Positions 8,393 to 17,904 of a stretch of 64,000 nt of DNA are shown piece after piece. The DNA is taken from positions 186,001 to 250,000 of the forward strand of contig NZ_VNIP01000011.1 of the NCBI RefSeq assembly GCF_008370325.1. Reading direction: 5' to 3'. Origin of the DNA: Martinezella tropici. Lineage in GTDB: Bacteria; Pseudomonadota; Alphaproteobacteria; Rhizobiales; Rhizobiaceae. The position numbers were made by a program, and so were the translations under genes. Position 1 is the stretch's first letter; every line of letters starts with the position of its first letter. A model generated the notes under the pieces. The model was not told the DNA's origin and searched no databases. It worked only from the letters and a program-made list of their open reading frames with translations.

Positions 8393-10512
8393 GCCACGTC
8401 CTTGCGAAGCCATACCTTGTTGTCGTGGACAGCCGCGCCGCCATAGGGCGCGACCGGATCGGCGCCGGTGAGCACATTGATGCCCTCGCCGTCGATATGG
8501 GCCTTGTTCGGCCAAAGCCCCTCGGCGATCAGCACGCCCGGTTTCACTTCCGTCGTCACGCGTGCATGTAGGCGGATGTCGCCGCGGCCATTACCGATGC
8601 GGACCAACTCCCCATGGATGATCTCGAGTGCTTCGGCATCGGCCGGATTGACCATCACCTCGGGACGGCCTTCTTTCTGCCGCGACGTCTTCGTCTCCGC
8701 GAAACTCGAATTCAGGAAATTGCGCGATGGCGAGGTCGCAAGCCGGAACGGATGCTCGGGATCGGCCACCTCGATGACATCGACCTGATCCGGAAACTCC
8801 GGCAGCTCGATATGGGGGCCGAGCAATCCGATCGACGCGGGCGGGCGGTTCGGCGCTGGCTGGTTGACCCAATCCGGACGGAAGCGGAACTTGCCGTCGG
8901 GATGGGCGAAACCATTGATAAAATGCGCATCCTCGAAGTCAGGCTGGCGGTCAAACCATTTGTGTTCGAGGAAATAATCGTAATCCGGCAGGCCGCTCCT
9001 GGACAGAACCCTGTCGATCATCTCGCGGGCGGAGAAGCCGAAGCCGGGGCAATCCGCAACGCCGAGGCGCTTGGCGAGCTCCTCGATCACGAAAAGGTTG
9101 CTGCGAACGGTCGGCGGCGGCTCGACAAGCTTCGGGCCGAGAAGGATGTGGTTCTGCCCGCCGGCACGGTAGATGTCGTCATGCTCGACGAACATGGTGG
9201 CGGGAATGACGATATCGGCCATCTCGGCGGTATCGGTCATGAACTGCTCGTGTACGGCGACGAAGAGGTCGGAGCGGGCAAAGCCGCACTTCACCAGCCG
9301 CTGCTCGGGCGCGATGTTCACCGGATTGGTGTTCTGGATCAGCATCGCGGTCACCGGGCCGCGATGACGTAGTGCCACGGCATCGCCGGTCAAGGCGCGG
9401 CCGATCTGCGACTGATCGATCATGCGGATATCCATATCCTTCATGGCGCGGCCGGTCAGTTCGCTCGCATCCATGCGGAAGATATCGCTGTTCGAATGAA
9501 ACGCACCGCCGCCCTCATATTGCCAGGAGCCGAGAACGGTGGCGACCGATGCGGCCGCATGCATGGCAATCGCGCCGTTGCGCTGGCGGGTAAAGCCATA
9601 GCCGAGCCGGAAGTAGCTCTTCTTCGTCGTTCCCACGAGCTTGGCGAAGGCTTCGATTTCTTCAACCGAGAGGCCGGTGATGGCCGCGGCCCATGCCGGG
9701 GTCTTCGACTTCAGATGCTCTTCAAGCCCGGCGGGGTCGTCGGCATATTTGGCCATATAGGCGCGGTCGGCATAGCCGTCGCGAAAGGCGATGTGCATGA
9801 CCGCGCAGGCAAGGGCTGCATCCGTGCCCGGCTTGACGATCAGCGCCATATCGGCCTGCTTCATCGTCGGATTGTCGTAGATATCGATGACGACGATCTT
9901 GGCGCCGCGTTCCTTACGCGACTTCACCGCATGGGTCATGACGTTGACCTGGGTCGCCACGGCATTCGTGCCCCAGATAACGACGCAATCCGTGCGGCCC
10001 ATTTCGCGGGGATCGGGACCACGCAGCACGCCGGTCGCCATGGTGAAGCCGGTCCAGGCCGGATTGGTGCAGATCGACGAGAAGAAACCGGAATAGCGCT
10101 TGGCATGGCGCAGCCGCTCGATGGAATCGCGCTGCACCCAGCCCATGGTGCCGGCATAGAAATAGGGCCATATCGCCTCACTGCCGTCCCTGGCTTCGGC
10201 CTTGACGAAGGCATCGGCGATCTCGTCGAGTGCATCGTCCCAGGAAAGCTCCTGCCAACGTCCCTCGCCCTTGGCACCGGCGCGACGCAGCGGCTTCATC
10301 AGCCGATCGGGGTGATAGAGCCGCTCGGCGTAGCGGGCGACCTTGGCGCAGATGACGCCGGACGTGTAGGAATGGTCATTGGCGCCGCGAACGCGGCCGA
10401 TCCTGCCGTCTTCAGTCAGATCGACCTCCAGCGCGCAGGTGGAGGGACAGTCGTGCGGACAGGCGGTGTGGCCGATGCGCGATTTGGCCTGGATGGGGGT
10501 CGCAATGTTCAT
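8389..10512 (-). CDS. Molybdopterin-containing oxidoreductase with N-terminal 4Fe-4S site
   Basis: A 707-residue member of the DMSO-reductase/formate-dehydrogenase superfamily. The N-terminal iron-sulfur motif is CPHDCPSTCALEVD (C-x3-C-x3-C), with the fourth ligand probably in GVICAKVARY. Molybdopterin-guanine-dinucleotide binding domains follow (VIWGTNAVATQVN; IVVIDIYDNPTMKQAD) and a C-terminal MoCo-dinucleotide-binding domain ends the protein (TSPSRNFLNSSF; VMVNPADAEALEI). No twin-arginine signal is present, so it is probably cytoplasmic. I chose the ATG at 10512, not the in-frame start at 10572, because homologues begin shortly before the cysteine motif. No electron-transfer partner is adjacent, so substrate and acceptor are unknown. 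It is coupled to the NUDIX gene and divergent from rlmJ across 81 bp. Confidence 0.88.
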   Translation of the reverse strand: MNIATPIQAKSRIGHTACPHDCPSTCALEVDLTEDGRIGRVRGANDHSYTSGVICAKVARYAERLYHPDRLMKPLRRAGAKGEGRWQELSWDDALDEIADAFVKAEARDGSEAIWPYFYAGTMGWVQRDSIERLRHAKRYSGFFSSICTNPAWTGFTMATGVLRGPDPREMGRTDCVVIWGTNAVATQVNVMTHAVKSRKERGAKIVVIDIYDNPTMKQADMALIVKPGTDAALACAVMHIAFRDGYADRAYMAKYADDPAGLEEHLKSKTPAWAAAITGLSVEEIEAFAKLVGTTKKSYFRLGYGFTRQRNGAIAMHAAASVATVLGSWQYEGGGAFHSNSDIFRMDASELTGRAMKDMDIRMIDQSQIGRALTGDAVALRHRGPVTAMLIQNTNPVNIAPEQRLVKCGFARSDLFVAVHEQFMTDTAEMADIVIPATMFVEHDDIYRAGGQNHILLGPKLVEPPPTVRSNLFVIEELAKRLGVADCPGFGFSAREMIDRVLSRSGLPDYDYFLEHKWFDRQPDFEDAHFINGFAHPDGKFRFRPDWVNQPAPNRPPASIGLLGPHIELPEFPDQVDVIEVADPEHPFRLATSPSRNFLNSSFAETKTSRQKEGRPEVMVNPADAEALEIIHGELVRIGNGRGDIRLHARVTTEVKPGVLIAEGLWPNKAHIDGEGINVLTGADPVAPYGGAAVHDNKVWLRKDVA

Positions 10513-10593
10513 GATGTTTGTATATTTCAAGCAATGTCCGGCCACTAGAGACAATCCGGCCCATCTCAACAATTCATGCGGACTTCACCGACA

Positions 10594-11445
10594 ATGAACT
10601 ATCGGCACATCTATCACGCGGGCAATTTTGCCGATGTCTTGAAACACGCGGTCCTCGCGCGCCTCGTCCGCTACATGCAGAACAAGGATAAGGCCTTCCG
10701 CGTCCTCGACACGCATGCCGGCATCGGGCTTTACGATCTTTCCTCCGAGGAAGCGCAGAAGACCGGCGAGTGGCGCGATGGCATCGGCAGGGTGCTGGAG
10801 GCGGAGCTCGTGCCGCAAGTGGCCGAGCTGCTGGAGCCCTATCTTGCCGTCATCCGCGAGCTGAACCCTGAAGGTGGGCTAAGGCTCTATCCCGGCTCGC
10901 CGAAACTTGCCCGCATGCTGTTCCGTCCGCAGGACCGGCTTTCGGCGATGGAGCTGCATCCGGACGATTTCCAGCGGCTGCACCGGCTGTTCGAAGGCGA
11001 TCACCACGCCCGCATCACCGAACTCGACGGCTGGCTGGCGCTCGGCGCGCATCTGCCGCCGAAGGAGAAGCGCGGCATCGTGCTCGTCGACCCGCCTTTC
11101 GAAGAGGAAGGCGAATATGAGCGGCTGATCGACGGCCTTGCAAAGGCCTGGCGCCGGTTTCCCGGCGGCACCTATTGCCTCTGGTATCCGATCAAGAAGG
11201 ACGCGCCGATCAAACCGTTTCACGAAGCGCTGCAGGCGTTGGAAATTCCGAAAATGCTCTGCGCCGAGCTGATCGTCAAAAGCGATCGCGGTTTCACCGG
11301 GCTTACCGGATCCGGCCTCATCGTCGTCAACCCGCCCTTCACGCTGAAGGACGAGCTGCATGCACTCCTGCCTGCACTGAAGGACATGCTGGCGCAGGAC
11401 CGTTTCGCCTCGCAGCGCGCCTTCTGGCTGCGCGGCGAACATTGA
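10594..11445 (+). CDS. rlmJ: 23S rRNA (adenine(2030)-N6)-methyltransferase
   Basis: RlmJ methylates N6 of A2030 in 23S rRNA. The protein is 283 residues, against ~280 in E. coli. It starts with the highly conserved MNYRHIYHAGNFADVLKH, which fixes the start at the ATG at 10594. The N6-adenine methyltransferase catalytic motif DPPFEEEGEY is in the C-terminal half. It is divergent from the molybdopterin oxidoreductase and followed by a GST gene 29 bp downstream. Confidence 0.96.
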   Translation: MNYRHIYHAGNFADVLKHAVLARLVRYMQNKDKAFRVLDTHAGIGLYDLSSEEAQKTGEWRDGIGRVLEAELVPQVAELLEPYLAVIRELNPEGGLRLYPGSPKLARMLFRPQDRLSAMELHPDDFQRLHRLFEGDHHARITELDGWLALGAHLPPKEKRGIVLVDPPFEEEGEYERLIDGLAKAWRRFPGGTYCLWYPIKKDAPIKPFHEALQALEIPKMLCAELIVKSDRGFTGLTGSGLIVVNPPFTLKDELHALLPALKDMLAQDRFASQRAFWLRGEH

Positions 11446-11474
11446 ATTTGCTCCACATACCCACAGGTGATTTC

Positions 11475-12068
11475 ATGAGACTTCTTTGCTCGTCCACCTC
11501 CCCCTTCTCCAGCAAGGTGCGCATGGCCGCTCGCCATCTCGGCATCAAGCTTGAGGAAATCCACGTCGATACGAATGCCGGTCCGACACTACTCATCGAC
11601 AACAACCCGCTCGGCAAGATCCCGACCTTGCTGACCGGCGACGGCGAAGCCATCTTCGACAGCCGCGCCATCATGCATTATTTCGATCGCCGCGAGGGCG
11701 GGCTCTATCCTTCGAAAAAGAGCAAGCGCACCGAAATCGAGGTCCTGGAAGCGCTGATCGACGGCACCAATGAGTGCCTTCTGTCGATCGTCTACGAGCG
11801 TCGCCTTCGCGAACCCGAGAAACAGCATCAGCCCTGGATCGACCGGCAGTGGACGAAGGTCAGCCGCGCCCTCACCCATCTCGACGCCGAACCGCCGAAG
11901 ATCGGCAAGAAGCTGCATGCGGGGCATTTCGCGCTTGCCGCCCTCGTCGGCTATCTGCAACTCCGCTTTGAGGGGCAATGGGAGGCGGATCATGCGGGAT
12001 TGATCGACTGGGCGCACAAGTTCGAGAAGCATTTCCCCGATTTTCCGGCGATGAAGCCGCAAGTCTGA
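11475..12068 (+). CDS. Glutathione S-transferase family protein
   Basis: A 197-residue cytosolic GST-fold protein. The N-terminal thioredoxin-like domain has MRLLCSSTSPFSSKVRMAAR, with a Ser-rich active-site turn, NPLGKIPTLL (the cis-Pro loop) and the glutathione-binding DSRAIMHYFD; the rest is the helical C-terminal domain. Start is the ATG at 11475, 29 bp after rlmJ and likely co-transcribed with it. The substrate cannot be told from sequence. It ends 11 bp from the convergent LysR gene. Confidence 0.9.
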   Translation: MRLLCSSTSPFSSKVRMAARHLGIKLEEIHVDTNAGPTLLIDNNPLGKIPTLLTGDGEAIFDSRAIMHYFDRREGGLYPSKKSKRTEIEVLEALIDGTNECLLSIVYERRLREPEKQHQPWIDRQWTKVSRALTHLDAEPPKIGKKLHAGHFALAALVGYLQLRFEGQWEADHAGLIDWAHKFEKHFPDFPAMKPQV

Positions 12069-12079
12069 CACCATCAGGC

Positions 12080-12982
12080 TCAGCTCTGGCGTACACCGTC
12101 GGCCTTCACGAAATCGACGAAGGCGCGCAAAGCCGTCGGCAGCTGACGGCGGCTCGGATAATAGAGGAAGAAGCCGGGATAATAGGGGCACCAGTCCTCC
12201 AGCACGCGGATCAACCGGCCATCCTCCAAAGCCGGCAACGCGTAATCTTCAAACAGGAAGGCAAGACCGGAGCCATTGACGGCGGCATCCAGCATGATGT
12301 CGAGATCACCAAGCGTTAGCGGCCCCTGTACGTCGATCTCCAGCTCGATGCCCCGGCGCTCGAACTCCCAGCGATAATAGGTGCCGCTCGCGAAACGATA
12401 GCGGATGCAGGGATGATCTTTCAGATCATGGGGCGTGACCGGTTTGGGGAAACGCTGAAAATGCTCGGGCGAGCCGACGATTGCCGTCCTCTGGCGGCGA
12501 CCGATGGCAACCGCGATCATATCAGCGGCGATTCTCTCGCCGAAGCGTATGCCGGCGTCGAAACCGGCTGAGACCGTGTCCACGAGCGCATCGTCCACCA
12601 CGATTTCCACTTCGATGGCGGGGTAAGCTCTCAGGAACCGTGACACGATCGGCAGCAGCACCATCCTGGCGGCAGGGCGCGGGGCGTTGATGCGCAGCTT
12701 GCCATAGGGCTGGCCGCGGAATTTATCGAGGTCCTCCAGCGCATCGTCAATATCGAGGAAGGCCGGGCGGATGCGATCGAACAGGCGTTCGCCAGCTTCC
12801 GTCAGCCCGACGCCACGGGTGGTGCGATTGACCAACCGCACGTCCAATCGCTCCTCGATCGCCCGCAATGAATGGCTGAGCGCGGACGCTGTCACGCCAA
12901 GTTCCACCGCCGCCTTGCGAAAGCTGCGGTGTTGGGCAATCGCCAGGAAAATCGCCAGATCGGTCGAACGGATGCGTCGCAT
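12080..12982 (-). CDS. LysR-family transcriptional regulator
   Basis: A 300-residue LysR-type regulator. The N-terminal winged helix spans about residues 1-60: IRSTDLAIFLAIAQHRSFRK, then AAVELGVTASALSHSLRAIE and the RLVNRTTRGVGLTEAGERL block. A periplasmic-binding-protein-like effector domain follows. It is divergent from an SDR gene, and the 123-bp gap holds a perfect T-N11-A dyad (12986-12998) starting 3 bp after its own start codon, so it probably controls the SDR gene and represses itself. The effector is unknown. The DNA-binding domain resembles the AaeR/CrgA-like subgroup often paired with oxidoreductases. Confidence 0.93.
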   Translation of the reverse strand: MRRIRSTDLAIFLAIAQHRSFRKAAVELGVTASALSHSLRAIEERLDVRLVNRTTRGVGLTEAGERLFDRIRPAFLDIDDALEDLDKFRGQPYGKLRINAPRPAARMVLLPIVSRFLRAYPAIEVEIVVDDALVDTVSAGFDAGIRFGERIAADMIAVAIGRRQRTAIVGSPEHFQRFPKPVTPHDLKDHPCIRYRFASGTYYRWEFERRGIELEIDVQGPLTLGDLDIMLDAAVNGSGLAFLFEDYALPALEDGRLIRVLEDWCPYYPGFFLYYPSRRQLPTALRAFVDFVKADGVRQS

Positions 12983-12985
12983 TGA

Positions 12986-12998
12986 TGAGAATTTCTCA
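12986..12998. promoter_or_regulatory. LysR-type operator (T-N11-A dyad)
   Basis: TGAGAATTTCTCA is a perfect inverted repeat with 6-bp arms and one central base, and fits the T-N11-A consensus of LysR-type regulators exactly. It lies immediately upstream of the divergent lysR gene and 108 bp before the SDR start. The position suits autoregulation and activation of the SDR gene. Confidence 0.6.
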
Positions 12999-13105
12999 GC
13001 ACTTCATGAAAGAGAAAGTAGATTATCTCAACGATGCCATCAAGCTACCTTTCTCCTGCAAACGAATTCCACTCACGGAATTACCGACCCACAAAGGAGA
13101 AAATC

Positions 13106-13948
13106 ATGCGCGTTTGGTTCATTACGGGTGCATCCCGCGGCTTCGGCGCCCTCATCGCCCAGGAAGCCCTCACCGCCGGCGACGCCGTCGTTGCCACGGC
13201 CCGCAACCCCACCGGCCTGGCGGAGAAGTTCGGCAACCACGCGAATCTTCTGCCCGTCGCCCTCGACGTTTCGAACGAGACGCAGGCCCATGAGGCAGCC
13301 GCCGCGGCCGTCAAGCGCTTCGGCAAGATCGATATCCTGGTCAACAATGCCGGCTACGGGCTGCTGGGTGCCGTGGAAGAGGCAACCGCCGAGGAAATCG
13401 AAAGACTCTATGCGACCAACGTCTTCGGCCTGCTGAAGGTGACGCGCGCCATCCTGCCGCATATGCGCCTGCAGCGCTCGGGCCATGTGATCAACATGTC
13501 CTCGGTCGGCGGCTACCAGAGCTTCGCCGGTTGGGGCGTCTATTGCTCGACAAAATTCGCCGTCGAAGGCCTGTCCGAGGCGATGGCGGCGGAACTGCAG
13601 CCGCTCGGCATCAAGGTGACCGTCGTGGAACCCGGTTTCTTCCGGACCGATTTCCTTGACGAAAGCTCGCTCGCTGTCAGCCCGAGCTCGATTGCCGACT
13701 ATAAGGACACGCCGGCGGGGGCGATGCGTGATTTCGCCGCCGGCCATAATCACGGCCAGCCCGGCGATCCCGCACGGCTTGCAAAGTCGATGATCACGCT
13801 TGCGCATTCGGCCAACCCGCCGCTGCGCATGCCTTTCGGCTCTGATACGGTCGGCGCGATCGAGACCAAGAATGAATATGTCGCCAGAGAACTGGCCGAC
13901 TGGCGCGAACTGGCTGTCTCGACGGATTTTCCGAAGGACGTCGCGTAA
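13106..13948 (+). CDS. SDR-family NAD(P)-dependent oxidoreductase
   Basis: A 280-residue classical short-chain dehydrogenase. The cofactor motif TGASRGFG is at residues 8-15, NNAG near residue 80, the catalytic Ser in NMSSVGGYQS, and the YxxxK pair in YCSTKFAVEG. The length and the C-terminal region (HSANPPLRMPFGSD) resemble the broad group annotated as oxidoreductase/SDR in rhizobia; substrate is unknown. The ATG at 13106 follows an AAAGGAG site. It is divergent from the lysR gene across a region with a LysR operator, so it is the likely regulated target. A strong bidirectional terminator follows 21 bp after its stop. Confidence 0.93.
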   Translation: MRVWFITGASRGFGALIAQEALTAGDAVVATARNPTGLAEKFGNHANLLPVALDVSNETQAHEAAAAAVKRFGKIDILVNNAGYGLLGAVEEATAEEIERLYATNVFGLLKVTRAILPHMRLQRSGHVINMSSVGGYQSFAGWGVYCSTKFAVEGLSEAMAAELQPLGIKVTVVEPGFFRTDFLDESSLAVSPSSIADYKDTPAGAMRDFAAGHNHGQPGDPARLAKSMITLAHSANPPLRMPFGSDTVGAIETKNEYVARELADWRELAVSTDFPKDVA

Positions 13949-13969
13949 ACGGTCAGCACCGTGAAACGG

Positions 13970-13999
13970 AAAAAGCCGGGGCGCAAACCCCGGCTTTTT
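13970..13999. terminator. Bidirectional rho-independent terminator
   Basis: A 12-bp perfect stem (AAAAAGCCGGGG / CCCCGGCTTTTT) with a 6-nt loop. It has T-runs on both strands and serves the convergent SDR gene and ropB. Confidence 0.93.
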
Positions 14000-14022
14000 C
14001 GTCAGACTATGCCGTCAAATGA

Positions 14023-14655
14023 TTAGAACTTGACGCCGATACCGACCTTGACGCTCTGCTCGTCGTAACCGCGAGAGAACCGACCGGAGTCGAGGTCGAA
14101 GTTCTTCTTGCCGTAATCCGTGTAGCGGTACTCGAGACGAGCCGTGATGTTGTTGGTGATGAAGGTTTCAGCACCTGCACCGACCGTGTAGCCAACAGCC
14201 GTCTTGCTGTCGGACGAGGTAGCGTCTTCGAGCTTGTTCTGGCCGAGTGCCAGACCGGCCGTGCCGTACAGCATGAACGGGTTGAAGTCGTAACCGATGC
14301 GGCCGCGAACCGAGCCATTGACGCCGTTCTTCGCTGTCAGACCGTTGCGGGTGCTGTCAATGCCGGAATAGCCGAGGTCTGCTTCAATGCCGTATACGAT
14401 CTGGCCTTGCTGCCAGTTGTAGCCGGTGAAGGCCTGGCCGCCGAAGCCATAGCCGTTGCCGTTGCGGGTGAAGTGACCCTTGTTCCAGTCGCCTGCACCA
14501 CCGATGTAGAAGCCAGACCAGTTGTTAACGACCGGAGCTGCTTCCTGAGCGACGGGCGGCTGCGGGATCTGCTCGACAGCGTCAGCAGCCTGAGCTGCGG
14601 TGTAACCGCCGAGAGCGACGGCGGAGACCATGAGGGTCGTGATAAGAGTACGCAT
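14023..14655 (-). CDS. ropB: Outer membrane beta-barrel protein, RopB/Omp25-Omp31 family
   Basis: A 210-residue outer-membrane protein. A Sec signal peptide (MRTLITTLMVSAVALGGYTA, cleaved near AQA-AD) is followed by a Pro/Val/Gln-rich linker and an 8-stranded barrel starting WSGFYIGGAGDWN, with VGYTVGAGAETFITNNITAR late in the barrel. It ends in VKVGIGVKF with the C-terminal aromatic used by the BAM machinery. This matches RopB of Rhizobium and Omp25/Omp31 of Brucella, which affect envelope stability and detergent resistance. A strong ribosome site (GAAAGGAG) precedes the ATG, consistent with high expression. It stands alone, with its own terminator and a 364-bp AT-rich upstream region. Confidence 0.9.
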   Translation of the reverse strand: MRTLITTLMVSAVALGGYTAAQAADAVEQIPQPPVAQEAAPVVNNWSGFYIGGAGDWNKGHFTRNGNGYGFGGQAFTGYNWQQGQIVYGIEADLGYSGIDSTRNGLTAKNGVNGSVRGRIGYDFNPFMLYGTAGLALGQNKLEDATSSDSKTAVGYTVGAGAETFITNNITARLEYRYTDYGKKNFDLDSGRFSRGYDEQSVKVGIGVKF

Positions 14656-15019
14656 ACTTTTCTCCTTTCAGTCCCGTGTGCCCCGCTTACTGTCCTTGAC
14701 TTCGAAGCGCCACGAGCAATTAAAAAACATCCCTCCCGGATCGAGGTTGAAATTGGAATGCAAATGAGGAATTGGAAGAGCTAAAATATGATATCATTGT
14801 GGCACAGACATGGCTGAATTTCGATGTTGCTTCATCGCAACAGAGGGTTTGTTAACCATAACCAATGGTTAAAGCGTGTATACTTATTTTAATCTAAATA
14901 TATCTCAAGCTTTACATAAGAAACCTCAAAGAGCGTCATTTGCTCATGCATCTTTTCATATGGTGTATCGACGCCCTATATGAGCGTCGATTGGATAACG
15001 ACGAGCAAAAGGCAGTCTC
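14656..15019. other. Intergenic region, probable divergent promoters of ropB and the SDR gene
   Basis: This 364-bp stretch has no plausible gene. It is clearly more AT-rich than its surroundings, especially 14770-14960, and contains A/T tracts and several TAA/TTA-rich blocks. Its proximal end carries the ropB ribosome site. It should contain the promoter of ropB and that of the SDR-uvrC unit, but I could not choose a single convincing promoter. Confidence 0.5.
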
Positions 15020-15787
15020 TTGAGACAGGAAAAACTACGCACGGCGTTGATAACAGGCGCTTCCAAAAGAATAGGCAGGGCAATTGCCGAGGATTTGTCG
15101 GCTAGCGGCTTTGCGGTAGCGCTGCACGCCAACCAATCCCTTGCCGAGGCGACGGGAATTGTGGCGAAATTGCAGCAAATGGGCCGAAAGGCAATTGCGA
15201 TCAAGGCCGATCTGCAAAATTTGGCCGAGACGTCAACCCTTGTCGAAAGGGCCGCCGACGCTCTTGGCCCGCTCGATCTCCTGGTCAACAACGCCTCTGC
15301 TTTCCTTGGCGATTCCGCCGATCGTTTCGATGCGGAAGCCTTCGAGGCGCATTTTGCGGTGCATGTTCGCGCGCCTTCAATCCTGGCGGCCGATTTCGTG
15401 CGGCAGCTTCCCGAGCCGCATCCGGGGCTGATCGTCAATATGGTCGACCAGCGGGTCTGGGCGCTCAATCCGCGCTTCTATTCCTATACGCTGTCGAAGG
15501 CAGCGCTTTGGACGGCGACACAGACGATGGCGCAGACCTTTGCTCCCCGCATCCGCGTCAATGCGATCGGCCCTGGACCGACGGTGCGCAGCGTGCGGCA
15601 GAGCGAAGAGGACTTTCAAGCGCAGATCGACGGCCTCATATTAAAGGCGGCGCCGGGGCTCGAAGAATTCGGCCGGACCATCCGCTTTCTTTTTGACACG
15701 CCCTCGATCACGGGCCAAATGATAGCGCTCGATGGCGGCCAGCACCTTGCCTGGGAAACGCCAGACGTGTCGGAGAGTGCGGAATGA
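15020..15787 (+). CDS. SDR-family oxidoreductase, pteridine-reductase/FolM-like
   Basis: A 255-residue short-chain dehydrogenase. The N-terminal [16 protein letters not shown] has the Lys-Arg after the glycine motif that is typical of pteridine reductases and FolM. Further motifs are NNASAF, NMVDQRV (in place of the usual Ser) and YTLSKAAL with the catalytic Tyr/Lys. The C-terminal [14 protein letters not shown] is family-typical. The only sensible start is a TTG at 15020, downstream of AAAGGCAG; no in-frame ATG or GTG lies nearby. Its stop overlaps the uvrC start by 4 bp. A role in reducing dihydropteridines is inferred; the molybdopterin genes moaD/moaE 3 kb downstream are suggestive only. 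Confidence 0.85.
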   Translation: MRQEKLRTALITGASKRIGRAIAEDLSASGFAVALHANQSLAEATGIVAKLQQMGRKAIAIKADLQNLAETSTLVERAADALGPLDLLVNNASAFLGDSADRFDAEAFEAHFAVHVRAPSILAADFVRQLPEPHPGLIVNMVDQRVWALNPRFYSYTLSKAALWTATQTMAQTFAPRIRVNAIGPGPTVRSVRQSEEDFQAQIDGLILKAAPGLEEFGRTIRFLFDTPSITGQMIALDGGQHLAWETPDVSESAE

Positions 15788-17823
15788 ACGGAAGAAAGCT
15801 GCCCGATGGCGGCATTCTCTACGACGAATCAGACGATATCGAAGACGACATCGAGGTGGAGGGCGATGCCGCCGCCACTCCTGTTGCGCCCATCGACTGG
15901 AATGAAGGCGGCAGGAACGAGACCGGGCTTCGCGGCGCCGAGCTGATTGCCGAATTCGTCAAGCGGCTGCCGAACAATCCGGGCGTCTACCGCATGTTCA
16001 ATGAAGGTGGTGACGTGCTCTACGTGGGCAAGGCACGCAGCCTGAAGAAGCGCGTCTCCAACTATGCCTTGGGCAAGGTGCATTCCAACCGCATCGCCCG
16101 CATGGTGCGCGAAACCGCCAATATGGAATTCGTCACCACGCGCACGGAGACGGAAGCGCTGCTGCTGGAAGCGAATCTCATCAAGCGCTTGCGTCCGCGC
16201 TTCAACGTCCTGCTGCGCGACGACAAATCCTTCCCCTATATTCTGATCACCGGCGATCATCGTGCACCGGCGATCTTCAAGCATCGCGGTGCCCGCGCCC
16301 GCAAGGGCGAGTATTTCGGCCCCTTCGCTTCGGCCGGCGCCGTCGGCCGCACGATCAATTCGCTGCAGCGTGCCTTCCTCATCCGCACCTGTACCGACAG
16401 CGTTTTCGAGACGCGCACGCGGCCCTGTCTGCTCTACCAGATCAAGCGCTGTTCCGGGCCTTGCACACACGAGATCAGCGATGCGGGCTACGGCGAACTG
16501 GTCCAAGAGGCGAAGGACTTCCTTTCGGGCAAAAGCCAGAACGTCAAGGCGCATATGGCCGAGGCGATGAACGCGGCCGCCGAGGATCTGGATTTCGAGC
16601 GCGCCGCCATTTTCCGCGATCGACTTGCCGCGCTCTCGCATGTGCAGAGCCATCAGGGCATCAATCCGGCCGGCGTCGAGGAAGCCGATGTCTTTGCGAT
16701 CCATCACGAAGGCGGCATTTCCTGCATCCAGGTCTTCTTCTTCCGCACCGGCCAGAACTGGGGCAACCGCGCCTATTTCCCGAAAGCCGATCCCTCGCTC
16801 TCGGGCGCCGAGGTGCTGAACGCCTTCCTGGCGCAGTTTTATGACGACAAGCCGGTGCCGCGGCAGATCCTGCTGTCGGAGACGGTCGAGGAAATCGAGC
16901 TGCTGGCGGCTGCCCTCAGCGAGAAGGCCGGTCACAAGGTTACGATCCTCGTGCCGCAGCGCGGCGAGAAGCGCGATCTGGTCGAGCATGTCATCGCCAA
17001 TGCCCGCGAGGCACACGGCCGCAAGCTCGCGGAAACCGCGTCGCAATCGCGGCTGCTCGAAGGCTTCAAGGAGACGTTTAAGCTTCCCTACGTGCCGCAG
17101 CGCATCGAGATCTACGACAACTCCCATATCATGGGCACGAATGCGGTCGGCGGCATGGTCGTCGCCGGGCCGGAAGGCTTCGTGAAAAACCAGTACCGCA
17201 AGTTCAACATCAAATCGACCGACATCACGCCGGGCGACGATTTCGGCATGATGCGCGAGGTCATGACTCGCCGTTTCTCCCGGCTCCTGAAGGAAGAAGG
17301 AAAGCCCGACCGCAGCGGCGTGACTGACGCGACCGTGGATGCCGCTGATCGCCCCTTCCCCGCCTGGCCCGATATCATCCTCATCGACGGCGGTCAGGGG
17401 CAGATGACGGCGGTGCGCACTATTCTCGAGGAACTCGGGATTACCGACAGCGTCATTGCCATCGGCGTTGCCAAGGGCGTCGACCGCGATGCCGGGCGCG
17501 AACGCTTCTTCGCCCCTTCCCGCGAAAGTTTCACGCTGCCGCCGCGCGATCCCGTGCTCTATTTCATCCAGCGCCTGCGCGACGAAGCGCACCGCTTCGC
17601 CATCGGCTCGCATCGGGCGCGGCGCAAGAAAGAGATGGTCAAAAACCCGCTGGACGAGATCGGCGGCATCGGCCCTTCGCGCAAGCGGGCGCTGCTGCAG
17701 CATTTCGGCACCGCCAAGGCCGTTTCGCGCGCCGCCCTCTCGGATCTGATGGCAGTGGAAGGCATCTCCGAAGCTGTCGCGCGGCAGGTCTACAACCATT
17801 TTCACGAGGACGCCGCGAAATAG
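15784..17823 (+). CDS. uvrC: Excinuclease ABC subunit C
   Basis: UvrC makes the two incisions around DNA lesions in nucleotide excision repair with UvrA and UvrB. At 679 residues it is longer than the ~610 of E. coli because of an acidic N-terminal extension of about 55 residues ([19 protein letters not shown]). The order is: GIY-YIG domain ([20 protein letters not shown], about 62-81), a cysteine cluster region ([13 protein letters not shown]), a UVR domain ([16 protein letters not shown]), an RNase-H-like endonuclease domain beginning [13 protein letters not shown], and tandem helix-hairpin-helix motifs at the end ([17 protein letters not shown]). It is coupled to the upstream SDR gene by ATGA overlap and followed by pgsA after 211 bp. 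Confidence 0.97.
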   Translation: MNGRKLPDGGILYDESDDIEDDIEVEGDAAATPVAPIDWNEGGRNETGLRGAELIAEFVKRLPNNPGVYRMFNEGGDVLYVGKARSLKKRVSNYALGKVHSNRIARMVRETANMEFVTTRTETEALLLEANLIKRLRPRFNVLLRDDKSFPYILITGDHRAPAIFKHRGARARKGEYFGPFASAGAVGRTINSLQRAFLIRTCTDSVFETRTRPCLLYQIKRCSGPCTHEISDAGYGELVQEAKDFLSGKSQNVKAHMAEAMNAAAEDLDFERAAIFRDRLAALSHVQSHQGINPAGVEEADVFAIHHEGGISCIQVFFFRTGQNWGNRAYFPKADPSLSGAEVLNAFLAQFYDDKPVPRQILLSETVEEIELLAAALSEKAGHKVTILVPQRGEKRDLVEHVIANAREAHGRKLAETASQSRLLEGFKETFKLPYVPQRIEIYDNSHIMGTNAVGGMVVAGPEGFVKNQYRKFNIKSTDITPGDDFGMMREVMTRRFSRLLKEEGKPDRSGVTDATVDAADRPFPAWPDIILIDGGQGQMTAVRTILEELGITDSVIAIGVAKGVDRDAGRERFFAPSRESFTLPPRDPVLYFIQRLRDEAHRFAIGSHRARRKKEMVKNPLDEIGGIGPSRKRALLQHFGTAKAVSRAALSDLMAVEGISEAVARQVYNHFHEDAAK

Positions 17824-17904
17824 AAAAAGCTGGTCGCAAATTCCACGCAATAGCGGTGAAAAAACAGAAACAATATTGACGATAAGGTAGCCAAACCATC
17901 ATCT

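Noticed and set aside
15829-17850. A 673-codon open frame antisense to uvrC
   Set aside because: It is the complement of uvrC over its whole length and its product is low in recognisable motifs; such mirrors are common at this GC content.
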